A stretch of DNA of 64,000 bases from Camarhynchus parvulus. Taxonomy: Eukaryota; Chordata; Aves; Passeriformes; Thraupidae. Below, piece by piece: positions 39,301 to 53,300 of the stretch (position 1 is the stretch's first letter; each line of letters starts with the position of its first letter). The DNA lies in assembly GCF_901933205.1 (NCBI RefSeq), contig NC_044573.1, positions 47,459,493 to 47,523,492 of the forward strand, in the 5' to 3' direction. Below the pieces are notes generated by a model. The model saw only the letters and a program-made list of their open reading frames with translations. It made no database searches and was not told the DNA's origin. Both the position numbers and the translations under genes were made by a program.

Positions 39301-40771
39301 TTCTGGGCAGCTACCACAAGCATTTGCAGACCCATTGACAGGCTGGAGTCCCACCAGAGGTGTTTCTCAGGAGCGGATAAGAATTTTTTTCAAAACTGAA
39401 AAAAAATATCCCAAGTGTGGTCATGCAAAAAGCAGAGGTTCAGCTTTCCCTGTGCTCAGGAGTTTCACAGCTTGTGCTCATGCTTTTTTGAATAGAATCT
39501 GTTGTTGCATTTGCTTTTGCCTCCTAATAGTATGCCTGCGTTGGACTCCCATTTGAATTTCCAGACAGACAATTGGTTATCTGTACCCTGAGAATCTGCA
39601 GCACTTGTTCCAGTTCAGAAAAAAGAGGCATAATGTTCTGACTAGAAGATAGAAACAAATAGTTTGTACTGCTCTTTACACTGCCTGTGTACAGTTTGCT
39701 TTTCAGGGTGCCAAATCTGTTTGCTGCACAAGCCCTGTAAAGTCATCACAACTGCTCCAAATGTATGATGCATTTTGTGGATTTCTTCTGATCTGCAAAT
39801 CAGAGAGGTGGGTTGGATTGAATCGTTGCTACATGCCCACAAATTACATAGACTCTCAGAGACATACACAGAGCTGGAATGCTTTGCACTACTCAGAGCA
39901 GTGCAACAGCATCTCTGGTTGCAGCGAGCAGAATTGACCAAAATGCTGTGTCAGTGGATCACAAGCATCCTTCCACCAAGTCACTGCACAATCTTCCCTG
40001 GGGCAGGGAGCAAGACTGTTACACATCTGCTGCTCCTCAGATGGAAATGAGCGCAGATCTGGAAGAAATGAGGTGAAGTCTTTCTGTTTTTGCAACAGCT
40101 TGCTTGTTTTCTGCACCATGTTTGTGTTTGTTCAGAGAGGGCAGTATTTGCACTTCTTGCTTCTGAAGAGCTGAACTTTGCTATTGTTTGCTGAATGCAG
40201 AATCTGAATATCTTTCAGAAATTACAACAGAAAAAAGATTCACTGCTGTTATTTTGAGATACTGTTTGTTCCTACACCAAATCCTGGTGGTTTTATTTAC
40301 ATGTGTCTTTTTGTGATTTCCCTGTTATCGCACCAAATAAATGTTTTCTGTGCTCCCTCAGCTGGGTCTGCAGCCTCAGTTTGCTAACAAGCATGGGTTA
40401 GCAAGAGCTGTGCACAGCAGAGGTGTCTTGCCATGTAAAGCACACAGGATAATGTCATCTCTATGCAAAACTACAAAAAGGAGAAAAATGTTGGCTGAAT
40501 GGAAAAAGAAGATAAAATTAGTACAAGAAAGAGGACATTTTTGCAGCTGTAGGCATTTAGAAATAAAAAAGTAAAAGCTTCAAAAAATTATTCAATGTCC
40601 TCTTCATCACATCTGGACAATGTTTAAAGTATTGTGTGAAACAAGGGGACATAAGCAAATTTCCCATCTTTAATGGCATGCACCACATTTGTCCCATCAT
40701 TAGACATGATAAACCAATGAGAAAAAGAAAGCAAGGGGTAAAACCACTCTTTGTCATGCAGCTTCTCTTAC
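30320..40771 (-). other. GRM1 intron between the 1b exon and the terminal exon
   Basis: About 10.5 kb of AT-rich intron. I found no further exon, LTR or RNA gene. Open frames up to 110 codons (30489-30821, minus) have no recognised domain. GC-richer patches near 35100-35370 and 36560-36780 remain anonymous. The 3' end (acceptor side, near 30320) has a T-rich tract followed by CATAG. Confidence 0.7.
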
Positions 40772-40852
40772 ACATTCACTGCAGGGATTTTTCAAAGCTG
40801 CACATGTGCCGACGGACACTGGCTGGTGGGCGAGAACTCTGGCTGCCTCTTC
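40772..40852 (-). CDS. GRM1: GRM1 alternative exon encoding the mGluR1b (beta) short tail
   Basis: On the minus strand a pyrimidine-rich tract and CTTCAG (acceptor AG at 40853-40854) precede an exon. Its first G completes the codon left open (AA) by the 7TM exon donor. It then encodes a 20-residue tail starting KKRQPEF and ending SAHVQL, followed by TGA at 40792-40794. This matches the known mGluR1b tail, made when a small cassette exon is inserted before the terminal exon. The likely donor is GTAAGA at 40766-40771, giving an 81-base exon with 20 noncoding bases after the stop. An alternative GT two bases upstream is possible. The mammalian exon is, from memory, 85 bases. Isoform 1b lacks the Homer and PDZ ligands. 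Too short to be found as an open frame; recognised by its peptide and splice sites. Confidence 0.93.
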
Positions 40853-43800
40853 CTGAAGATTGAAAAGAAAAAGACACCCAGTGAGTGGCTATACACATGT
40901 GCACACATGGTGGCTACACCACTCAATAGGTGCCTGTCCCTGACCTCTTTCTTTGGGATTTCCCATCTTTCATCCTCTTGTCACCTCAACCTCCACATAG
41001 CTATCTCCTTGGCTCCAGCACAATACTGGTTAAAATAAATTTCTGTGATGCTCATTCTGCTTCCTGTGCTGAGCCTTGATGCACTTTCCATGCCAGATGG
41101 CAAAGGCTGCTGTGCATCTAGCTGTCAGAGGAACTTCTCCCCTGGTATTCTCAACATAGGATGAAATGATGAAAAAAGGAGACTCTGCCCCTCACATCTT
41201 ATTTACAAAAGCATCACCAGAAGGTTTTGCTGGTGGAGTTTTTAATATATACTCAGCTGCAGCTTTTTCCTTTGTCCCTCTTCCTCTAAAATATTTTTCT
41301 AAATGTTTCTTTTACTTTTGGAGCTCTGGCTGAATAGTAACTAGCTTTCATTATATGTGATTTCACTGCTGTGCTTCTTTGTTTTTAAAGGAAGCATTGG
41401 TTTTATTGAGGTAGACACAAAATGAATAGTCTCCTAAGCACTCTATCTGCAATGATAATTCAATACAGAATTGCAGATTGCAGTTTGGGCTGTTAATATA
41501 GGATGATTTCCATTTCATTTTTCTTTTCTTCCTTGTCCTGTCAAGCAGATGCAAATTCTCATTTGTCTTCCCCAGTATCAATAAAAATAATATACACACA
41601 AGCACGTGCTTTGACAAAAATCTCAGGTATTTTTGCACATGAAATGTATCACTGAATTTCTGAAAAAAAATCCCAAAATAAAATAATCATTGTATTGCAA
41701 ATAAAATTCAAATAGAAATTCAGCATTTCTCCCCATCAAACTGTTATAGTGCATGCTTGCCAGACTTCTGTGTACCTCCAAATGACACATTCATGGATGG
41801 TGTGTGCATGTACTATGTACTCAGCACATGAGCCCAACAAGCCATTCTTCTCACCATGTAGCAAAGCACAGGAGCACAGCATGACATACACAGAACACAT
41901 GCATACCCATTTGGGAGCAGTAGATGCCTTGAGATGACTTCTGAACTATTATGAATAAAACACAAATAAGACATTCTGCTGAGCAATTTTGCCAACCTGA
42001 TTACATTGGAGCCTCTAGAAAAAATTAATTCCTTACCAGGTTGTAATGGGATCACTGAGATTTGAAAATATAATAGTGGTCATGACTAGGAACTTATCTA
42101 GCATGCTCTCTCCTCCACCCTATTAACGTTACAGGGATTACTAGGCCTCTGATTAGACAGAATATTCAGCATTTCTACAGTCTTCCATTTTTCTTAATCA
42201 ATTGAGAGAATAAGAGCTTTCTACTTCCTGTGCTTTTTGTTTAGTCACAGGAGCTAATTTTACAAAACAAGTAGAGACACACAGTTGATTATCTGAGAGA
42301 AAACCCAGAGCTAAATGTATTTCACACACATGTATTGCTGTGCATTCAATGGAGGGCACACAGCCACAGACAGACCTGCTTAGGACCATGGAAAAGGTGG
42401 AAGATTTTTGTTTCAGAACACCGCTTGGCACTTGGATCTTTCTGAGTCAACAGGCTTTGGCAGCCATCACTCCTCAGCTGCTACCATTTGCTGTCACTTG
42501 TGGGTTAGCTGCACCCCCTTTGTGCTTCTTCTTACTCATCTATATCCCTGTAGTGAGCTCAGAGCAGTTTGCTCTCCAAGCTTTGGGCATTTGTTGGTCT
42601 TGTTGTGAAATCCTCCTAAGTGAAAGGAAGAAAGAAGCCTGCTTCCCCAAGTAGTTCATAATGCCTCAAAACATGTTCAAAATACAGCAAACTCCTCTCT
42701 TACTGTGATTTCAGTTTTGCTGCTCAGCCAAAATCAAACACAGACATTGCATCTAATAGCGTATGCAACCCCCAGATGCCTGGCCAGGTTTGCATTCTGG
42801 AATTTGGTTTGATTGTTGTTGTTAAAATGCTGCCAAGCTCCATCAAAGCAGCGATCTGCCTTTTGATCAAGGCCAAGGGTGATCCCCACATGGTGATGCA
42901 CAGCATATACCTAGCAGAAATCACCTAAATCTCAGGGTTCACGCTTCAGTAGAATTTGAATTTATAGTGAAATTTAGATTTATAGTGTGGGAAATGTAGT
43001 GCATGTGTTGATAGTATTTCAGTCAATTATTTTCCAATTATCAAATTAATGTGTAAATATTAATAAACACTTTTGATGCATTGAATAAGAAGTATCCTTG
43101 TAGGCTTTCTTTTATCTTCCTAGTAGTCTGTGCTAATATTGCAGAGCTGTGATTCAGAATTAATGCCCAGATCTCTATACCTATTTTTTTTTTAATTTTT
43201 AATGATGGCAATGTATCCCTGCTTCTTTCTCCTAGCCTTGCAGGCAGTAACAGCACTTCACATACATTTCTCTGGTTATAAAACATTAGATACTCTGCCC
43301 ATCTTTACAATATGAGGATTAATGAGTCATTTTGGGGGCAGTCTTCTCAAGGGTAATTCCTGCTGAGTAGTTATCTGTATCCTGAGCCCAGAGGCAGGAT
43401 GGATCTTCTGTGCATTTGAACAAGGAGCTGGCATAACATCATGAAAGTGTCTGAGTTGCTTTATAAGGAACCCCTGGGTGCAATAAAAGGGAGTCTGGCA
43501 GAGGAAGCAGGGTGGCAGTGCAGAGGGTTCCTGAAACAAGTGGCTTAATTGCTTTACTTTATGTTCTTTGAAGCAGAAAAATGCTTCTGGCTAGTCATTC
43601 AGAACAGGGTAGGTAACAAGCCTGTTGAAATCTGCAGTGAGGAATATAAAGCATCAGAGGGAAGAGTCAGTCTTGCCACCATTTTTCCTCTTAAGTGTAA
43701 ATGAATCATTCCACGAGGCAAACAGCTGTGTCAGGATTATAGGAAGTGTAAATTCCTATCTGCAATGTTTTATATCTGTGCAGCTGTGAAACTAGAAACA

Positions 43801-44378
43801 TTAACCTTCTGCTCTGGAATTATCCCCTCTGCTCAATCAGCCTCTCAAAACAGAATGAATGTATCTGGTGCCCAAGAAAACTGAGATGCAGTACTGTGCT
43901 ACTTATCATTTGAAGTCATCATCAGAGATCCCCCTCCCTAGATGTACTTCAAGCTGTAAAAAATCTTTCTCATTCCCCACATGAAAAAAGTAGAGAATGG
44001 CATATCACCAGAATTTGTACAATCTCATTTGAAACAACTGACCGTCAACAGCACCAGGAAGAAAATAAAGTGGGGAGGATATTCAAAGGAAGTTAAGTGA
44101 TAGTCCTCAATAAACTCCTCATTTTTAGGAACTTATATATAGCCCCTAGCTTTAGTACAGGAAAGGAGAAACCTTGTACCATGAACTCTTGGCACACTGC
44201 CTCACATTCAAGAGCAGGTCCTGCTCCAACACTCAGAGTGGCTGCCCTCTGCAGTCCCAAAGAATATCTCAGCAACACCAGAAACTTTCTGGCCTGCATT
44301 TCACCTCCTCAGTGCTCCAGCAGTCTGTAAGGTGACTGGGAAGGTAAGCAAACCGCATGTGAAGAACATGTTCAACCC

Positions 44379-44408
44379 TTTAGTTGAACGCTGAAATGTT
44401 CAACTAAA
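44379..44408. repeat. Perfect 11-bp inverted repeat
   Basis: TTTAGTTGAAC (44379-44389) and GTTCAACTAAA (44398-44408) are exact complements separated by eight bases, so a stable small hairpin is possible. It lies deep in the GRM1 intron; no function is evident. Confidence 0.75.
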
Positions 44409-47316
44409 CTCTCATCCCAGAGCCTCATGCCTCTCCAGTTCTAGCATCTTCCTAGGAGGAAGCATGTTCCTCTTCAGATGTTTGTGTCTTTGAAAGGTCA
44501 GGTTTTATGTACAGTTGTCATGGCTGGATCAAAAGAAAATGACAAAAAAAGAAGCAAGGCCATGTCCTTTTCCTGAAGGATGAGAAGCTGAATTTTCAAC
44601 GCCTTTTGTATGAGCTAGGACCTGATAAAAGATTTCTAAGCCAATAGATGAAGTTGGGAAGATGGACAGATTCTTGGTACAATTTAATTTTTTAAACACA
44701 AGGCCTGAATTCCAGTCTAAGTGATGTCTGGAAATAATTGCTCTGGGTTCTAAATTAATTATGCTAATCAATGGCACAGTGACAGGTTTTGGAGAGAAAT
44801 GAAGAGCTGTGGTGCAAAGAGCAGTACAAATCTATAGGGTTATTCACCCTCACCCAGCAGAGTGAGGCATATGGGTAATTATCACCCACAGAGGACTGAG
44901 AGCAGGAGGGATTTCATGGTACGTGCTTTCTGTTTGAGGTGTGAGCATCTGCTGAAAAGGACAGAAGGGTCAAGATCACCAAGGAGAATATAATCTCAGA
45001 AGGATGCCCAGAAAGACCTGGCACTGAGCTGGATAGTGAAGATGGAGCATAGGCTGTGTGTACTTCAGGTCACCCCAGGGCAGCAGGAGCCAGCTGTGGG
45101 CTGGGAGGGTGCTCTGGCCCTCCCCAGTTGCTCCCTTCTGCTGCTCCACCTTCTCCTCTGTGTCAGCACAACCCTTGGTGCAACTATTCAATCATCTGGC
45201 AGGGAATGACAGGGACAACTAATCTAGGTCACAATCATGCCAGAAAAAGAAAGGAGAAAAAAAAACTCCTCTTATTTCCCAATTTGATTTCACAGCATGG
45301 CTGTCCAGATACTTGTCCCTGCATTGGCAAAGTGATGGCATGGGATAAAGGAAGGCTTTGAGTGTCAGTTCTGGCTTAGGGCAGCTTAAAGCATTTGTGG
45401 ATTTACAGGCTATGATAGCCCAGAGTAGCTGCAGGAAAATCTCTTGGTTGTCTGGGATGGGGGCAGGAGAGATTTTTGAGATAACTTATATAACACTAAG
45501 GATTAAGAAATGTATACAGCCTTATGTTTCAGAGGATATGGGAAAGCAAAGGAGGAAGGACTGCTCCCTGGCTGGGGAGCACAGAGATGCCTGGGGCCAC
45601 ACTTTGTGCTGCACCAGAGCCTGTAGTGCCCAGGCACATGAGCTGTGACTGCCCCCCCACGCAGTCCCTGCTGAGCCCACGAAGGAAGCTGCCAGCTGGG
45701 CACGGGAGCCTGTGGCTCAGCGGGGCTGGTGCCACCCACACCCTCATCTGCTCGCTGGGCACCATCTGCACGGGGCTGTGCTTTCAGGTGTAGCCACCTG
45801 CCAGTCCCTGTCAGCCTGTCCAAGGTAGATAATCCCTCTGTATGGGTTTCCACAGACTGTGGGATTTGCTTTCTTTGGTTTGATTGGTTGTTTCCTGGAG
45901 GGTATTGGCTATCTGGTTAGTCAACCTGTCTGGGGGGCTTTGAGATGCAAAAATATGAGAAATGTGAAATAAGTCCCAATTTCCAGACAATCGTTTCTCT
46001 AGGAATGCAGGGCTTGCAATCCAGCCAAAACAGGCTGAATGGAACCATCTGAAAATTTGGGTTGTGCCAGGAAAATAAATGGCCAAAAGATAACATTTAA
46101 AAATAAATCCATTCAAGTAGAGGGGAAGACTAACAAACACTCTAAGTAAGAAAGTGTGAAGATCCTAGCTTTAATACACCAAGGATGAGGAAAGATGAAT
46201 AGTGTTGGGTCAAGAGAAGGAGGATCTACTAACTAGAAGGTGGCTTGTAGATGGTTATTTAAACTGAACCTGGGATTCTCTGGGGCTGATCAGACTGAAA
46301 TTGCAAACACCAGCAAACAATTTACTAGCAAGGAGTTGCTATAATCAGATCAAGGGGCACTTGTTTTGATAGAGTTTATGATCAGCTTTGACATCTCTGG
46401 CTGTGGTGCTGCAGCACAGCTGTGCTAAACCAATAATTTGCTGCTGAAGGGGACAACTCTCACCCCTGTTCCCCAAACCATGGGCATCGGGGACAGTTTC
46501 TCTGGTGCTGACATTAGTGTCTATCTGACCTTGAAATCTGGCTCAAGGAATCCAGCAGACAGTAATTCATTTTCTTCTCTTTTTTCCTCTTTGTAAGGAT
46601 AGTTTTATAGGGTGTAAGAAAGCCACATCCTGCACACCACAAAAGAAGAACCAGAGAGAGCAGAGAAGGGGAAACAGCTTAAGAAGACATAAACTGAAGC
46701 AGTAAGATAGAAATGGTAAATTATCTATAATGAACTAACAAGAAACCTGGTTTTAGTTGTCAAGTGGGCTTGAAAGTGACAAATTGTGTGATTGCTTTCA
46801 GCCTGCACAATTGTTTGCTGTTTACAGTGATAATGACTTTTAACCTATGCTTGTCAGGTGTGGGAGGCCAAATGCCAGAGCACGTATGTACTCTGAAGAA
46901 TTAGTTGACTTGTTATTTCAAAATTAAATAGTCTCTTAACAACTGTAGTGTGGAGGCAGATTTTATATTGATACAATATATTTTCAACCCACACTGAAGG
47001 TGGTTTCTTAGAATTCTTTGGCACAGGAGAGAACCTAGCTTCTCATGCTGGCCACGTTTATTAGTGACTCTTTGACAGTCTATTTCTTCTGCGTGATGGA
47101 GTCTGTTCTACAGCTATATCTTGGTCTGAAAATCCTAAAAGAGATCTGACAATGAATGACAATAACATTCAGGGTCCTTGAAGCACAGAGGTAAGAACAC
47201 ACAGAACAGAGGGCAATGTGGTCAGATCTCTGCTCTGGGTGTGAATAGTTTTCAGTGTGTTTGGGACAGAGGAAAAACAGAAGACAAGTAAAAAAAAGGC
47301 ACCACTACATACTAGC

Positions 47317-47353
47317 TAAAAAAAACCCAAAAAACCAAAAACAAAGCAAAGAA
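47317..47353. repeat. A-rich low-complexity tract
   Basis: Mostly A interrupted by CCC and CC. Simple sequence within the GRM1 intron; no retroposon body recognised beside it. Confidence 0.6.
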
Positions 47354-50300
47354 GAAGTCAAGCAGAAAGCCAAGAAAGAGATTTTGAAATGTGTCACTCT
47401 TCCCTTTACGAACTCTTAAAATCCCAAGAACAAAAATATAAGAAAGCAAGTTGCCCATTACACATGTCTGAGGGATAGATATTTAGCAAAGACTACATCC
47501 AGATTTTGGACTGAGTAGTGCACCAGAAGTTAGTCTTTGTTTTGCCATATCCATAATATCCATATATAGGTATTTTTAAATGAACATGTCTGAATGTGCA
47601 GATTTTATTTCTAAGAGGGTGTAGAACCATACACACCTACATTCCCTTAACAGAGACAGACCACCTTCCCGGTCTGGGGATAGGATTCGTTTGTGAATTA
47701 CAGAGTCTGGCTAAAAATCAGATGCTTTTTTGGCATGTGATCATAATATCTGCAGTTTTTCTTGTGGTGTTTTACTTTGTGAGGCATCCCTGAACAAAGA
47801 GGGGTGAGCACATCACAAGAAGGGATAAACTCAGTGGACAAGCCAGCATGCAAAATGCCTTTCACATCAGTGAAAGAGAAGACATGCAAATGTTGTCCCC
47901 TTCTTGGACTCCTATGTGCCTCTTATGTGTCCCTAAGCAAGGAAAAGGATTAAATAAATAAGTAGTAGTTCTGCATTTTGCATTAGTAACTTTGCACTGA
48001 ATTGCTGGAATGAATCAAAAGTATTTTTCAGATGTCTTAATTTGAGGCAAAAAACAAACTCCAGTATTAAAACTGTATATAGATGTGTATAATACTTCTG
48101 TTTTATGTTCTTATTTATAAAGAATATCAGAGATCCACATATACCCTTCAGTAACCAAATTGTTTTACCCCTAAACTAGCTCAATCATGTATGATATCAC
48201 AAGGTGGCTCAGAGACCCCTGCAGAATAAATGTTTGCAGAACACCCTGCATGTTTATTCTAGCAAGTATTTTTACATGAATTATCACATGTTTGTGCAGT
48301 ATCGCAGCTCTGTTAGTTTCTGCTGAAGTGAGGTGAGCAACAGTGGCATGGGCTGAAACATCTCACTTTGAGAACAGAAAGGAGGTAAATTGCATTCTTG
48401 ACTTAAAAATTGTTAAAGTGACCTTTAGAAGACTTGTATGTTCTTCATTCCATTTCCATTTTATATTTCAGAGCAACACTCACACACAACATGGGTGGGG
48501 AGATTGTTTTTTTTCCCTAAGGTTGTACATATGAAAGTTGGAATCTGATTTCCATATGAAATATAAAGAACTATTCAGGGGTTTAGGTGCTTAACTGGAT
48601 GTAACCTTCAACACCTATTTATGTATCTGACACTCTTTGAAGGCAAAGTTTTCTTCCCTATTTCCCTCACAGAGACAATTTTAACCAAAATAATGTGTGA
48701 GTGTGGTGCTAAGCAGATAAACAACACTTGCTTATCCCTACGTGGGAACACAATTGTTTGTATCACTCACTAATGAGTTGATGCACTTTTGCAGCATCCT
48801 AACTGGATATGAATAATGTATACAAGTACCAAAATACAAGGAAATGTAATAAGTGATCCAGTCAAGCAAGAAATTAAATTACAAGTGATGTCCTTATTCC
48901 TGTGGTTTATGCCAAGAAAGATACTAGCTTTCCCCAGGATTTCTGTAGTGCTGCCTTTGCTTCCCCTCAGTCAGGAAGCAGAGATTATGGTACATAACTG
49001 CAAAGGTCCCCTCTGATGTGACTCTGTATCTTTCTGTCGTTGTGCTTAAGTATTGAGATTCATTAAACAAAGCTGCCTGGTGCTACAGCAGTGCCCCCAA
49101 GCAGAAAAACATTTTGTGATTCAGGATCTTGAGAGCTGCAAAACAAGAGGAGGAGTAGTAAAGCAAGGTTCTCCAGCAGTCCTTTGGCAAGAACCAGGCT
49201 GGACTCAGAGACTGTGCCTTAGATATGTGTCCTGTCAAAATCTCCTGGGAGAACAAAGTTGTGCCCATCCCTGAAAAGACTGTGGTAAAACTGCCATAGA
49301 CTGGAAACTTCTGAGAAAGGGAGGAAATTGCATAGGACCTTACACAACAGCCCTCACATTTAAAGGGACCATGCACATAAAATGTGTCTCTGACTGGTGA
49401 TAAAGGAGCAAAGTCTGGATGGGAGATCAGGGTGCTGTAAACTTATTCAATATAACCTGGGTTTTGTCTGAGGGGAGTTTATTTCCAGTGTTCTTACTGG
49501 GAAGTCACTGCAGAACTTCATAGCTTTTCCAGGTTATTTCTCCCAGATGTAGTCTCAGTCAGCCTCTCTTTGGCTGTGGAAGTGGGCCCAGAGGACTGAG
49601 ATTAAATTGCCAGGCCTTTTGGTTTTGCAAACATCCCAATCATAGCATGTATTTTTGTCCACTTCTCCTCCTCATTTTGTTTTAGGAATGGCATGTGATC
49701 AGCTATGCATGAGCTGGGACTCTCTTTAGCTGGTATAATTTGCAAGGAAACCTTTTGCAGTGCTTTATGTAGCTATGCCCCCTATTTCTCATTAGAAGGA
49801 ATATAAAACCCACTATCACCAGATTGGTTATTTTGCACATATACACCCAGATAGACAATTTGGTGTATAATTTGATATATATACATATGCCATACCTGGT
49901 TTTTAAATAACTATGGGTTTTAGTCGTTATTTAAATGAGAAAGTCTTTTATCCTTTATTCTGTATTTTATTTTTGGTCTATGGGCCAGAACTACAACACA
50001 TGTGTATCATAATCCAATGCAAATTCAAGGCTATGGAAGACAATATTAGATATAATTAAATAGATCAAATTTAACAGAGAAACCCTGCTGCATGGCTGGA
50101 AAAGATTGTTATTGGAATCTTAAATTTCACACTCCCCCGTTATTTTTTGTTTCTTCCCAGTTCTTTATCTTTGGTTCTAAGAGTCTCTTTGGAACCATGT
50201 AACTGTCCTCTGGGAGTTTTAAATCAATCTGGGAGTTTCACTTAAATCAATATACTGACAAGGACAGAACAGCTTGACTGGGTTTGTTGTATTTTCTTAC

Positions 50301-53300
50301 ATGAAATTCACATCACATCCACAAGAGAACTGGGTAAGAGCTGTTACATGTCACAGTGCTATGTGTCTGCAAAATCTTGCATGGTTTAGAACCAGTAAAC
50401 AGCCCAGTAAAGCCAGCAAACATACCAGCTGCTGAGAGAGAGATGTTTGGCATTAAAACCTTCAGCTATCCTTTGTGGGCATACAAGAGGCTTTCCCAAA
50501 AAGGCACTGCAACCTCAGAAAAGGGTGGAGGACTACACTGAATACAGAAGCTGGGTAAATATTAGAGAGGGCCGAAATAGGAAGATGAATCAGGCCAGGC
50601 CAGGGTGCCCCCTGCCTTCCCTGTGACAGCTGTGTCACCAGGAGCCACTCTAGAGCTGCCACATCTGCAACAACCTGTGAAGGAAGCAGACTCCTCCTGA
50701 GTGTGATGCAAAGGAGAACCAAGTGTCCAGTGGTTTTGGAGCCCCATGCCCTGGTTGGGAGCTGGGAGCCTCAAAGCTATAGACCAGGACAGCACCTTGT
50801 GCCCCATGGTGCCTTTGCCCTAAAAACAGGGTGTGGTTGTCAGCATTTTATTGGAGGTTAATGGAGAGATCAGATATACAGCAACAAATTGTTTAAATAA
50901 ACAACCTTATCTGTCCTGTACAGTTTTGCCAATTCGTTTTTTCTTTTCAATCTCTGTATAAACTTCCCACAGGCAGAAGCTCACATCCTTTCTGCTGTTC
51001 CAAAATTCTCTTTCATAACATGCCATTTCCCTCTGGGGTAAGCTTCAGTAGGATGGCTGTGCAGGCAAAGCAGGCTTAAGGGTCTTCTTGAAAATCCCTT
51101 GGAATGTGGTGTTTTCCAAGGCTTGTAATGGTAAAAATTAGGGTCTGTCTTATTGTGTCTGCAATACTAGTGCAGGACATGAGAAGTTTATCCACTACAT
51201 CAGGTTTCTAAATTGCAAACCAAGGTAGTCTACCATCTCCTATCAGATTCAGCAATTGTCTCTATACTGGTTTGGCACTGTTGTAGGAAGGTAAAACTAC
51301 ACGAGATGCTAATCTGTGTAAGAAGCATTTAAAGACAATTCTTGTGTGCTGCAGGCTAGATGACACGCTTCAGGACCAAAGAAAATACTTGTCACATTGG
51401 GCTTGTGTCCTGAAGCACAGGATTTAATATATCTCTTTTACAAGAGAAGGTACAATGGTGACCAGTTTTTATTAATCCTGCTTTCACTTTCCACTAAACC
51501 TACTCAGAAGTTTTGATATATTTTAGCCAGACCGAGGGAAAGATTCCCCCTGTGGCTGTTGCCACATTGAGATTGGTTTGTTTCCATTTCACCTACTTTA
51601 GCCTGTAGAGATCAGGACAAAAGTCATTGTTTTACTTACATTGAAAGTGCTTTCATGTATTCTGTTCACACTTTTCTCTCTCCCTCCTTGCCTCTATAAC
51701 CCCTGCTTAAAGACAGAATATTAACTGTGCAGAATAATAACATAATAGTGAGAAGATGGAGTACTCCTGAGCACTTATTTCTGTGACACTGCTGTTTGGT
51801 TGGATTAAGTGACAGGCTGTAAAATATCTACATTTGAGCAACTGCAGCAGAGCATGCTGAACATTTACTCTTTGTGTCTGGAAGCTCCAAGTCATGCCGT
51901 GGTTCGTTGTGCACTTGCCTCCTCCCATTGCCATGAAAACCAGTGAAAAAAAAATCTTCTGGACATACTTGTGCTAAGATTCCCCTCACCACGTGTCTGT
52001 GGGAGGCTTTGAAAATGAAGGAGGTGAAGAACCTAAAAGCCTTTGTGGACTGTGAATGGACAAGGGTAATGAGCCCAGAAAAGTACAGCTTGTCAGTACA
52101 GCTTGCTCAAGATGAAATGGCAACTCAGCAAGTTTTATTTAAGATAAACATTCACTTCAGAATACGTGGAGATAATTTTATAACCAGCAAGACAAAAAAG
52201 CAAATGGTTCCCTGAGCCATGTGTTACTAGACGTTAGTGAGACCCCTAATTCTCAGTTAAAAAACTGTATGTAGGGAGCCAGTGCACAGGGAGAAAGGAT
52301 AAAGGGAGGTAGGAAGAAGTTAATAGGGGATGTTGTGTTGTCTGCAAATTTTTGTTGGAATAAAATAAATCACATTTGAGAGATCCGTGGCCCAGGTGAC
52401 TGGATGCCTGTGACAGCAGTCTAGAAGCATGGACTGCTGAAATGTGTGAAAAAGATAAATTACATATTTAGAAGGACTTTAAATCAGCTATTCACTTCTA
52501 AAGGCAGACAGCTGGATGAAAAATAATTAAATGTAAATATACTAAAATTATAAGGGAAAAGCAGATAGCCTATGCATTAATGTGGAGTCCTGGCCATTCA
52601 GTAAGTCTTGCTAATTGGCTTCCTTTTAACTCAGATTTTGCTACATAATGTATATTGACAACTAAATCCTTACTTACTCTGATTCAAAATGCACTAAAAT
52701 GGTGTCCAGACCTGGGGTCTCAACCATAAATTTAAAATAATTTATATGCGAAGACTGAGGGAGCAGATAAGCATCACTGCCAGACCTGGAGCTTATTACC
52801 CAAAGATACAAAATGAGCTTTCTCTCTGTGGCAAGCCCCTGCAGCACTCCTGGAGAAGGCATTTCCTGAACCCTCATCAGAATCAGCATCTGAAGTGTCA
52901 CTGTTTTGTTTTTTTCTTCATCTAGTACCGAAGGGAGCATTACTTCCTCATGGAAGGGATCATTCAGGCACTGTAAAAGTGTCCTCTTCAAGCTCATTGA
53001 CCCTCATAGACCAAAATAACTTTTGAGACTAAGAAGGATAAAGATCAAAGCAAGATCCATACACAAATGTTTCCATCTCACATCTGGAAAAAATAAAAAA
53101 TAGATGCAAAAGGCTCTCCTAACAAATGCTGCTATGCCATCATCCTGTAACAGCCAGGATCTTGTAATACCTTCAAGCAATAAACGAAGAATAAATGTCC
53201 CCATAAAGCTTCAGCACAAGCAGCAGATATCCCTCTCTCTTCATCTCTCCTGATGGAGCTGCTCCATTTTTTATACATATTTAAGTATTCATTTGACAAG

